From the NCBI GenBank assembly GCA_029883045.1, contig JAOUJU010000116.1, positions 1 to 6,099 of the forward strand: DNA of 6,099 nt. The letters are read 5' to 3'. The position numbers and the translations under genes were made by a program. Of the stretch, positions 1 to 4,736 are shown in pieces. Below the pieces are notes generated by a model. That model saw only the letters and a program-made list of their open reading frames with translations. It ran no database searches and was not told the origin of the DNA. Each line of letters starts with the position of its first letter. The stretch's first letter is position 1. The stretch is from Rhodospirillaceae bacterium. GTDB taxonomy: Bacteria; Pseudomonadota; Alphaproteobacteria; Rhodospirillales; Magnetovibrionaceae.

Positions 1-124
1 GGGTGAGGGGCTTATCTGTAATAATGTTCTTCACACACGCACATCATTTGTTGATGGCGAACAGGAAAATGAAAAACGATTTATATTACGTGGGCGTTAT
101 AAGCAACGCATAGCTCAAATATAA
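1..124 (+). CDS. C-terminal end of a probable TauD/TfdA-family Fe(II)/2-oxoglutarate dioxygenase (5' partial)
   Basis: The reading frame is open from base 2 to the TAA at 122-124 and gives the last 40 residues of a protein whose start lies outside the window. The fragment contains NNVLHTRTSF (fragment residues 7-16) followed by RFILR (26-30). In the TauD/TfdA family the C-terminal end carries the distal iron-ligand histidine in an N-x-x-x-H or LHxR context, then arginines spaced R-x3-R that bind 2-oxoglutarate; H11, R26 and R30 fit that pattern. Members hydroxylate small organic substrates in the cytoplasm, and the substrate here cannot be told. The gene ends 39 bases before the next start, so the two may be co-transcribed. 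With only 40 residues the family call is tentative; the open frame and stop are clear. Confidence 0.5.
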   Translation, partial: GEGLICNNVLHTRTSFVDGEQENEKRFILRGRYKQRIAQI

Positions 125-125
125 C

Positions 126-147
126 GGTAACAATAATTGTTGTTGCC
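126..147 (+). other. Stem-loop between the dioxygenase fragment and the small protein gene
   Basis: GGTAACAA (126-133) pairs with TTGTTGCC (140-147) over eight base pairs, one of them T-G, around a six-base loop. It begins just after the upstream stop and ends a few bases before the ribosome binding site of the next gene (AAAGGA, 151-156). No T-run follows, so it is not a standard intrinsic terminator. It could be an RNA-processing or mRNA-stability element between two co-transcribed genes. The pairing is visible; the role is inferred. Confidence 0.35.
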
Positions 148-163
148 ATAAAAGGATTTAACA

Positions 164-385
164 ATGAATGCAGGCCATCAATCAGTAACCGATATTGAAG
201 AAATAAATGCCCCGTGGAACAAACTACTAACGGTGCAAGAAGCCATTTACGAGGGGGGATTTAAAATGGTTCGTCTTCGTATAAAAGAAGGAAAGCGTTT
301 TACCGACCTTGAACTAGACAGTGCAACGGCGGCAAATCTGGCTGAATTATTACAAAAATGGGCTAAAGATAACCCACCTACATAA
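164..385 (+). CDS. Small conserved hypothetical protein (73 aa)
   Basis: The 73-residue protein starts at an ATG preceded by AAAGGA (151-156) at a 7-base spacing, a good ribosome binding site. It has no signal peptide or membrane segment and is probably cytoplasmic. Visible parts are an acidic N-terminus with an INAPWNK motif (residues 14-20), a central beta-like segment FKMVRLRIKEGKRFTDLELD (33-52) and a C-terminal helix with a WAKDN end (66-70). The pattern of an APW motif, a basic R-x-R-I-x-E-G-x-R-F strand and an amphipathic final helix resembles a short uncharacterised family I recall from Rhodospirillales (possibly the one catalogued as DUF6967; I am not certain of the accession). No function is known to me. 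It lies between the dioxygenase fragment and ctaA on the same strand, which does not by itself indicate a role. Confidence 0.75.
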   Translation: MNAGHQSVTDIEEINAPWNKLLTVQEAIYEGGFKMVRLRIKEGKRFTDLELDSATAANLAELLQKWAKDNPPT

Positions 386-416
386 GCTAGATAGCTATAT
401 CAATAATTAAATCTAT

Positions 417-444
417 TTGTCGCAAATCAATTACACCCTAATAA
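417..444 (+). promoter_or_regulatory. Weak candidate sigma70-type promoter upstream of ctaA
   Basis: TTGTCG (417-422) and TAATAA (439-444) are separated by 16 bases, a fair match to a housekeeping promoter. An AT-rich palindrome (443-459) sits at the expected start site. The region is AT-rich, so chance matches are likely. It is listed because ctaA lies 160 bases from the preceding gene and probably needs its own promoter. Confidence 0.25.
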
Positions 445-459
445 AATATCTGATATTTT
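443..459. promoter_or_regulatory. AT-rich perfect palindrome, possible operator
   Basis: AAAATATC-T-GATATTTT is a perfect dyad with 8-base arms around a single central base. It lies in the ctaA upstream region, immediately at or after the candidate -10 box. Its size and symmetry suit a dimeric regulator, but AT-rich palindromes arise easily by chance and I do not recognise the cognate factor. Confidence 0.3.
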
Positions 460-480
460 GTGTGTTTGAAAAATAATCGT

Positions 481-497
481 TTGCCAGAATATGGCAA
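481..497. repeat. Perfect inverted repeat TTGCCA-N5-TGGCAA
   Basis: TTGCCA (481-486) and TGGCAA (492-497) form a 6-bp stem with a 5-base loop, 49 bases before the ctaA start. The CCAGAAT at 484-490 can instead pair with the ATTCTGG units in the following tandem repeats, so two mutually exclusive RNA folds are possible. Confidence 0.45.
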
Positions 498-500
498 TAA

Positions 501-536
501 ATAATTCTGGAAATAATTCTGGAAATAGTTCTGGGG
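501..536 (+). repeat. Three tandem 12-mers ending in the ctaA ribosome binding site
   Basis: ATAATTCTGGAA occurs exactly at 501-512 and 513-524, and a diverged third copy, ATAGTTCTGGGG, occupies 525-536. The G-rich end of the third copy forms the Shine-Dalgarno-like GGGGA (533-537) of ctaA. The array thus sets the immediate 5' leader of the heme A synthase gene. Gain or loss of one unit would change leader length by 12 bases without altering the coding frame. Confidence 0.7.
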
Positions 537-545
537 AAATTTTTC

Positions 546-1616
546 TTGACTGGCTTTTCATCTTATCGTCGCCCACCAAATACCCGTCGTATTAAAATAA
601 TGTCCGCGTGGCTTTTTTCTGTTGCGGCTATGGTTTTTGTAATGATTGTCATAGGCGGTCTTACTCGGCTTACGCATTCTGGCCTTTCAATGGTTGAATG
701 GAAACTTTTTACAGGCTGGATACCACCGTTAAGTGAAACCGATTGGGAATTGCTTTTTTCTAAATATCAAAATTTTCCCGAGTTCCATAAAAAAAATCCC
801 GATATGACGGTAGATGGTTTTAAGTCAATTTTTTGGCTGGAATTTATTCATCGATTTTGGGGGCGTTTGATTGGTTTGGCATTTTTCATTCCATACGCAT
901 TGTTTTTAACCAGGTCATGGTTTCGCCCGGGCGACGCGCTTTTCTGGAAGCTTACGGGGTTGTTTGCCCTTGGCGGTGCGCAAGGGTTGATGGGCTGGTT
1001 TATGGTTATAAGTGGAATGGTTGATCACCCGGACGTTAGCCAATACCGCCTAACCGCGCATTTTGCCTTAGCCCTTCTTATTATAGCCGCGTTGCTGTGG
1101 GTTGGTCTTTCCCTTATCAAGCCGGAACCACAATCAGATACCCACCAAGATATAGGTTGGCTTGGCGGGGTCAAAGTGTGGATGTTCTTGCTTATTTCGC
1201 TTACGGCTGTTTCCGGTGGGTTTGTAGCTGGAACCGATGCTGGGTTTGTTTTTAATACTTTTCCGCTTATGGACGGTGAAATTATTCCAGGAGGGTTGTA
1301 TGACCTTAGCCCATTTTGGAAATCAGCCTTCGAAGACATAACAACCATACAATTTAACCATAGGGTATTGGCGGAAAGTGTGTTGGTTGTTGTCACCGTA
1401 TTTTGGTTTTTTTCCAGACGGATGCATTTAGCCCCGACAACAAGACTGGCTATAAACTGGCTAGGTTTTGCCACAATTGCACAGGTTATGCTCGGCATAA
1501 CCACCCTGTTGCTTGTGGTTCCGGTGTGGGCCGCAAGCCTGCATCAAGCAGGGGCAGTGGTGGTGTTTTCGGCTTGCCTTTGGGCTGTTTTTGAGATGAG
1601 AGGTTCTAGAGGTTGA
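546..1616 (+). CDS. ctaA: Heme A synthase (COX15/CtaA family)
   Basis: This inner-membrane enzyme oxidises the C8 methyl of heme O to a formyl group, making heme A for aa3-type cytochrome oxidase; CtaB supplies heme O. The 356-residue length is normal for the proteobacterial/mitochondrial (COX15) type. About eight membrane helices are visible (near 20-38, 100-122, 133-155, 170-192, 207-227, 272-290, 302-324, 328-348). Family motifs are GGLTRLT followed by SGLSMVEW (37-52), EFIHRFWGR (99-107), LTAHFALA (169-176), AGTDAGFVFNTFPLMDG (228-244), FNHRVLAE (270-277) and SLHQAGAV (331-338). The four expected heme-ligand histidines are H102, H172, H272 and H333. The TTG start is preferred because GGGGA (533-537) precedes it by 8 bases and it keeps the basic segment (R8-K17) before helix 1; the in-frame ATG at 600-602 (residue 19) would remove it and lacks a clear ribosome binding site. 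The gene stands alone, with gaps on both sides. Confidence 0.95.
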   Translation: MTGFSSYRRPPNTRRIKIMSAWLFSVAAMVFVMIVIGGLTRLTHSGLSMVEWKLFTGWIPPLSETDWELLFSKYQNFPEFHKKNPDMTVDGFKSIFWLEFIHRFWGRLIGLAFFIPYALFLTRSWFRPGDALFWKLTGLFALGGAQGLMGWFMVISGMVDHPDVSQYRLTAHFALALLIIAALLWVGLSLIKPEPQSDTHQDIGWLGGVKVWMFLLISLTAVSGGFVAGTDAGFVFNTFPLMDGEIIPGGLYDLSPFWKSAFEDITTIQFNHRVLAESVLVVVTVFWFFSRRMHLAPTTRLAINWLGFATIAQVMLGITTLLLVVPVWAASLHQAGAVVVFSACLWAVFEMRGSRG

Positions 1617-1629
1617 TATTTTTCAACTC

Positions 1630-1652
1630 TTTTACTACTGTTTTTACTACTG
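1630..1652 (+). repeat. Duplicated 12-base unit just after ctaA
   Basis: TTTTACTACTG occurs at 1630-1640 and again at 1642-1652, a period of 12 bases. It follows the ctaA stop by about 13 bases. Its period equals that of the unrelated 12-mers before ctaA. It has no evident function and probably arose by slippage. Confidence 0.5.
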
Positions 1653-1656
1653 TTGC

Positions 1657-1686
1657 TTGTTTATGAACAAAAAAATCATCTACAAT
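1657..1686 (+). promoter_or_regulatory. Candidate sigma70-type promoter between ctaA and the DHH gene
   Basis: TTGTTT (1657-1662) and TACAAT (1681-1686) are separated by 18 bases. The -10 matches the consensus in five of six positions; the -35 is weaker. Transcription would begin near 1692-1695, just before the hairpin at 1704-1753, so the product could be a short structured RNA or the leader of the phosphoesterase-protease operon. Confidence 0.35.
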
Positions 1687-1703
1687 GACCAATATGTAAG
1701 GGG

Positions 1704-1765
1704 CCGGACTGTCGGTGGGCACGTAAAGTTACTAAGTGCAGGTGACTGTCTGGGTATATTTTTTT
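1704..1765 (+). terminator. Imperfect hairpin followed by T7: ctaA terminator or 3' end of a small RNA
   Basis: CCGGACTGTC (1704-1713) pairs with GACTGTCTGG (1744-1753) over ten positions with one T-T mismatch and one G-T pair. An internal loop leads to an inner stem, GCAC (1719-1722) with GTGC (1736-1739), which can be extended by GTA (1723-1725) with TAC (1730-1732). Five bases after the outer stem comes a run of seven T's (1759-1765). The gap between stem and T-run is longer than in a textbook terminator. It could end ctaA transcripts, or end a small RNA of about 70 bases starting at the candidate promoter upstream. Confidence 0.5.
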
Positions 1766-1774
1766 AATATTTCA

Positions 1775-1802
1775 TCGACATAAAATGCGTGTCGTATTTA
1801 AT
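1775..1802 (+). promoter_or_regulatory. Candidate promoter with an overlapping dyad before the DHH gene
   Basis: TCGACA (1775-1780) and TTTAAT (1797-1802) are 16 bases apart, each matching the sigma70 consensus in five of six positions. The inverted repeat CGACA-N9-TGTCG (1776-1794) covers the -35 and spacer, as an operator would. It lies downstream of the hairpin/T-run and could drive the DHH-protease pair. It rests on short matches in an AT-rich region. Confidence 0.3.
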
Positions 1803-1828
1803 TTTTTTAAGAGCGAGGGATCCGCCCA

Positions 1829-2764
1829 ATGAGCGATCATAAAAAGTATCGTTTGGTTACACGAAGCGATTTTGACGGTTTGGTTTGTGCCATGCTGCTA
1901 AAGGAAATGGATTTGATTGAAGACATCAAATTTGTTCATCCAAAAGATATGCAAGATGGAACAATATTAATATCGGAAGACGATATCACAACCAACCTTC
2001 CGTATGTTCCTGGTGTACACATTGCGTTTGATCACCACGCAAGTGAAATGGTTAGGCTTGATGATATTCCGCCAAATCATGTAATTGATCCTGACGCTCC
2101 ATCTGCCGCACGCGTTGTTTACGACTATTACGGCGGAAAGGTTGAGTTCAAAAACGTTTCTAACGAAATGATGGAAGCCGTCGACAAGGCTGATTCAGCA
2201 CAATTTAACAAAGACGAAATTCTCAACCCAACTGGTTGGGTGCTTCTTAATTTTATAATGGATTCCCGCACTGGTCTTGGCCGTTTTAAAGATTTTCGCA
2301 TTTCCAATTATCAGTTAATGATGGAATTGATCGATTACTGTCGTGATCACACCATCGATGAAATATTAAAGTTGCCAGATGTTGTTGAACGAACAGACCT
2401 TTACAAAGAGCATGAAAAACAGGCCAAAGAACAGATTAAGCGTTGCACAACAGTGCACGGCAATCTTGTTGTGCTTGATCTGCGTAAAGAAGATATAATT
2501 TACGCCACCAACCGTTTCATGATTTATGCAATGTATCCAGATACCAACATTTCAATCCATGTGATGTGGGGCCTCAACAAACTTAACACTGTTTTTGCTA
2601 CAGGCGGCTCAATCCTTAATCGCACATCCAAAACAAATATTGGTGAGTTGATGTTGGAATATGGCGGCGGCGGGCACCATAGTGCTGGCACCTGTCAGGT
2701 CGACAACGATGAGTCCGAAAAGGTTCTTGATGAACTTATAGAACGGATAACCAAAAACGGATGA
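1829..2764 (+). CDS. DHH/DHHA1-family phosphoesterase (often labelled exopolyphosphatase-like)
   Basis: The 311-residue protein has the DHH domain followed by DHHA1, the order seen in NrnA-type oligoribonucleases and cyclic-dinucleotide phosphodiesterases. Motif I is RSDFDG (12-17; D14 and D16). The signature motif is AFDHHASE (66-73; D68-H69-H70). A PSAARVVYDYYGG segment (91-103) and VDKADSAQF (118-126; D122) follow, then the substrate-binding glycine motif GGGGHHSAG (279-287) in DHHA1. All metal-binding positions expected for a two-metal (usually Mn2+) hydrolase appear intact. It has no signal peptide and is cytoplasmic. Family members cleave phosphoester or phosphoanhydride bonds in short oligonucleotides, cyclic dinucleotides, pAp or polyphosphate; the substrate cannot be assigned, and the 'exopolyphosphatase' name is only convention. 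GAGGGA (1815-1820) precedes the ATG by 8 bases. Its TGA overlaps the next start as ATGA. Confidence 0.88.
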   Translation: MSDHKKYRLVTRSDFDGLVCAMLLKEMDLIEDIKFVHPKDMQDGTILISEDDITTNLPYVPGVHIAFDHHASEMVRLDDIPPNHVIDPDAPSAARVVYDYYGGKVEFKNVSNEMMEAVDKADSAQFNKDEILNPTGWVLLNFIMDSRTGLGRFKDFRISNYQLMMELIDYCRDHTIDEILKLPDVVERTDLYKEHEKQAKEQIKRCTTVHGNLVVLDLRKEDIIYATNRFMIYAMYPDTNISIHVMWGLNKLNTVFATGGSILNRTSKTNIGELMLEYGGGGHHSAGTCQVDNDESEKVLDELIERITKNG

Positions 2765-4332
2765 AGCGATTATCCCAACTCTTGGCCTTTGCCTTGGGTG
2801 GGGTCATATCAATTGCATTGCTGCAATCATTAAGCGCTTGCGCCCAAGGGCAGGGCCTTGCGGTTAGTTTCGATCCGCACTTAACTTTTTCCAGCATAGA
2901 TACAGCCGGAAAAAAAGAAGCTGATCGTTTCTACGCCACAATGGATAAGTATTCTGACAATTTAAGCGAAACCACTGAACGCGATCATTTTCGTGATGCG
3001 TTTCGTCGTGTGCGCAGCAATTACGTAGCAGCAGTAAGTGACGACGTTCTTGTAGATGCTGCCATAAAAGGGATTGATGATCTTAAGCCAACAGAACACA
3101 GCACCAAGCCTGCGGTGCTGGTTGAGGCGGCGCTCGATTCAATGCTTTCTTCACTTGACCCGCACTCTCAATATTTAAGTCCCGATGAATTAAAAGAACG
3201 CAGAGTTTTTGCTAGCGGTGAATTCGGTGGCTTGGGAATTCAGGTAACAATGGAAGATGGTTTTGTTAAAGTTATTGCCCCTATTGAAGATACCCCTGCT
3301 GATAGGGCCGGGATAAAAGCGGGCGACCTTATATCGCATCTTAATGGCAACTCCATCAAAGATTTAACCCTTTCAGATGCGGTAAAAATAATGCGTGGTC
3401 GTGTTGGAACAAAAATAAACATTACAATTATTCGCGAAGGCGCCAACCCATTTGATGTATCAATAACGCGCGCAGTAATACATGTGCGTTCAGTAAGGTG
3501 GCGGGTTGAAAAAAACATAGGCTACATTCGTGTAAGTAGCTTTACCGAACAAACTGAACCCGGCCTGAAAGAAGCTTTTGCAGCATTAAAAAAAGAATCA
3601 GGAAGTGCAATTAAGGGGTACGTGCTTGACCTTAGAAACAACCCTGGCGGCCTGTTGGATCAGGCGGTAATTTTGTCAGACATGTTTCTTGATGAAGGTG
3701 AAATAGTTTCCATAAGGCCCCGCAGAGCAGATTATTCAAGAGCATACATGGCGGAACATGGTGACATGGCAGATGGAAAGCCTTTGGTTGTTCTTATTAA
3801 CGAAGGGTCTGCCTCTGCTTCAGAAATTGTTGCTGGCGCCCTGAAGGATAATTATCGTGCCGCAATAATGGGGCGGCGTTCATTTGGCAAGGGTTCGGTT
3901 CAAACAATCCAGCAGCTGCCATTAAAGGGTGCGTTGCAGTTAACCACGGCGCTTTATTATTTTCCTTCAGGAAAATCGATACAGGCGCTTGGCGTATTGC
4001 CCGATATAGTTATCGATCTTCCTCCCAACAAAGATCAGGATATAAATCAAAAATCGCAAACCACAAAAAAAGAGGGCGCAAATGGGGATAAGGCCAAGAC
4101 GCAGACGCAACATATTTTGCGCGAGGCTGACTTGCCCGGTTCAATCAACGCCCAAGGCAAAGATGCAAAGAAATCTGTAGCGCATTTGGATATAAGCTCG
4201 TGCCCCGGAGGGGGAATCGATGAAAAGGACAAGGAGCTAGGGTGTGCTATTGCCTACATCAATTCATCATCGGCAGATGCGTTTTTGGTAAAAATGGGCG
4301 GATCGGTAAAATCCGAAGCGCCAGCTATGTAA
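2761..4332 (+). CDS. ctpA: S41-family C-terminal processing peptidase with PDZ domain (CtpA type)
   Basis: This envelope serine protease degrades or trims proteins from their C-termini, in the periplasm. The N-terminal hydrophobic segment (7-26) ends in LSAC (24-27), a plausible lipobox, so the protein may be a lipoprotein anchored at C27. The usual SSLDPHSQYL segment is at 130-139, the PDZ domain spans about 151-235 with the carboxylate-binding loop GGLGI at 156-160, and the protease core covers about 250-420. The catalytic set is complete: S352 in GSASASE (349-355), K377 in SFGKGSVQ (374-381) and Q381; the Ser-Lys spacing of 25 and Lys-Gln spacing of 4 match CtpB/Prc. A charged K/Q/D-rich tail (about 422-475) ends in a short helical segment, as in other alphaproteobacterial CtpA proteins. 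At 523 residues it is longer than the roughly 440 usual, partly from about 20 extra residues near 104-120. The ATG overlaps the DHH stop and has no good ribosome binding site of its own, indicating translational coupling. Confidence 0.92.
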   Translation: MKRLSQLLAFALGGVISIALLQSLSACAQGQGLAVSFDPHLTFSSIDTAGKKEADRFYATMDKYSDNLSETTERDHFRDAFRRVRSNYVAAVSDDVLVDAAIKGIDDLKPTEHSTKPAVLVEAALDSMLSSLDPHSQYLSPDELKERRVFASGEFGGLGIQVTMEDGFVKVIAPIEDTPADRAGIKAGDLISHLNGNSIKDLTLSDAVKIMRGRVGTKINITIIREGANPFDVSITRAVIHVRSVRWRVEKNIGYIRVSSFTEQTEPGLKEAFAALKKESGSAIKGYVLDLRNNPGGLLDQAVILSDMFLDEGEIVSIRPRRADYSRAYMAEHGDMADGKPLVVLINEGSASASEIVAGALKDNYRAAIMGRRSFGKGSVQTIQQLPLKGALQLTTALYYFPSGKSIQALGVLPDIVIDLPPNKDQDINQKSQTTKKEGANGDKAKTQTQHILREADLPGSINAQGKDAKKSVAHLDISSCPGGGIDEKDKELGCAIAYINSSSADAFLVKMGGSVKSEAPAM

Positions 4333-4474
4333 ATTACCATATGAATGGTATCTATTTGAAAAACAATACATTTTTATCAATTTCGGCGTAAAATACCATT
4401 TTATGTTGCCTCAAACCCTAGTCATTAAAGACTACAATTTGATGTAAATTTATCCAATAATTTCAATAAATTTG

Positions 4475-4504
4475 TTGACTTTCTGCCCTTTAAAACCCTA
4501 CTAT
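4475..4504 (+). promoter_or_regulatory. Candidate sigma70-type promoter for the surface-protein leader or a small RNA
   Basis: TTGACT (4475-4480) and TACTAT (4499-4504) are 18 bases apart; both boxes match the housekeeping consensus well, and this is the best promoter-like pair I see in the window. A short stem ACCCT-N6-AGGGT (4495-4510) overlaps the -10 and predicted start. Transcription would begin near 4511, giving a leader of about 225 bases before the ATG at 4737. Confidence 0.45.
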
Positions 4505-4579
4505 CAGGGTAATCAATAAAAAAATTCTTATGTGTGTGCTCTATGACGGCCCGGGTTGATGACTCTTGGGGGGAAACCG

Positions 4580-4638
4580 TGTGGAGTTTTTTTGTATGCA
4601 CTTTTTGCTGCAAACTAAAACCCCACAATGTTTTGTTT
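4580..4638 (+). ncRNA. Long imperfect hairpin in the surface-protein leader (possible attenuator or small-RNA terminator)
   Basis: TGTGGAGTTTT (4580-4590) pairs with AAAACCCCACA (4617-4627) at ten of eleven positions, with one A-C mismatch. The helix continues with TTTG (4591-4594) against CAAA (4611-4614) across a two-base bulge, then GCA (4598-4600) against TGC (4606-4608) around a five-base loop. The T-rich TGTTTTGTTT (4629-4638) follows, an interrupted T-tract. A second stem, ACGG (4546-4549) with CCGT (4577-4580) plus CCC with GGG, lies just upstream and competes for base 4580. Together with the promoter this fits a small RNA of about 125 bases or a conditional terminator in the leader. 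I recognise no named riboswitch or RNA family. Confidence 0.4.
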
Positions 4639-4736
4639 AACGTTAACTGAACTTGTTTTTAATAAACTGCGTCAGCATATATATTTTTAAGGCAAGACCT
4701 TAGGCTGAATACGCGAACTTGAAAGGTATTATTAAG

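Larger units (their letters stand above)
4333..4736 (+). other. 404-base non-coding region with promoter and structured leader
   Basis: No convincing gene lies here on either strand. Just after the protease stop, TACCAT (4335-4340) and ATGGTA (4345-4350) form a small stem with no T-run, a poor terminator. AATGGTAT (4344-4351) can also pair with ATACCATT (4393-4400), and TAAAAT-ACC-ATTTTA (4389-4403) is a perfect AT-rich dyad. AAACCCTA occurs twice, 80 bases apart (4413-4420 and 4493-4500). A promoter (4475-4504), a G-rich segment (4546-4580) and a long hairpin (4580-4627) come next. TAAGG-N5-CCTTA (4688-4702) is a final small stem before the start of the surface-protein gene. Confidence 0.6.

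Noticed and set aside
501..536. Short tandem repeats as a CRISPR-like array
   Set aside because: The 12-base units are directly abutting with no spacers.
1025..1504. 159-codon open frame on the - strand opposite ctaA
   Set aside because: It lies entirely under a gene with all family motifs and has no recognisable domain.
1701..1765. A tRNA or tRNA-like gene after ctaA
   Set aside because: The stretch lacks a T-loop TTCGA motif, a cloverleaf arm order and a CCA-type acceptor stem; it folds as a single two-tier hairpin.
3240..3518. 92-codon - strand frame opposite the protease PDZ region
   Set aside because: The + strand reading is clearly the PDZ domain; the antisense product shows no family features.
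4335..4350. Intrinsic terminator for the DHH-protease operon
   Set aside because: The stem is only six AT-rich base pairs and no T-run follows, so it is noted only as part of the non-coding region.
4425..4628. 67-codon open frame on the - strand in the leader region
   Set aside because: There is no ribosome binding site before its ATG, the product has no recognisable pattern, and it covers the promoter and hairpin that better explain the stretch.
4511..4736. A c-di-GMP (GEMM-type) riboswitch in the adhesin leader
   Set aside because: This would fit the biology, but I could not find the conserved GEMM-I core elements (such as the CACGCA...GGCAAACC part or the GNRA tetraloop-receptor layout).
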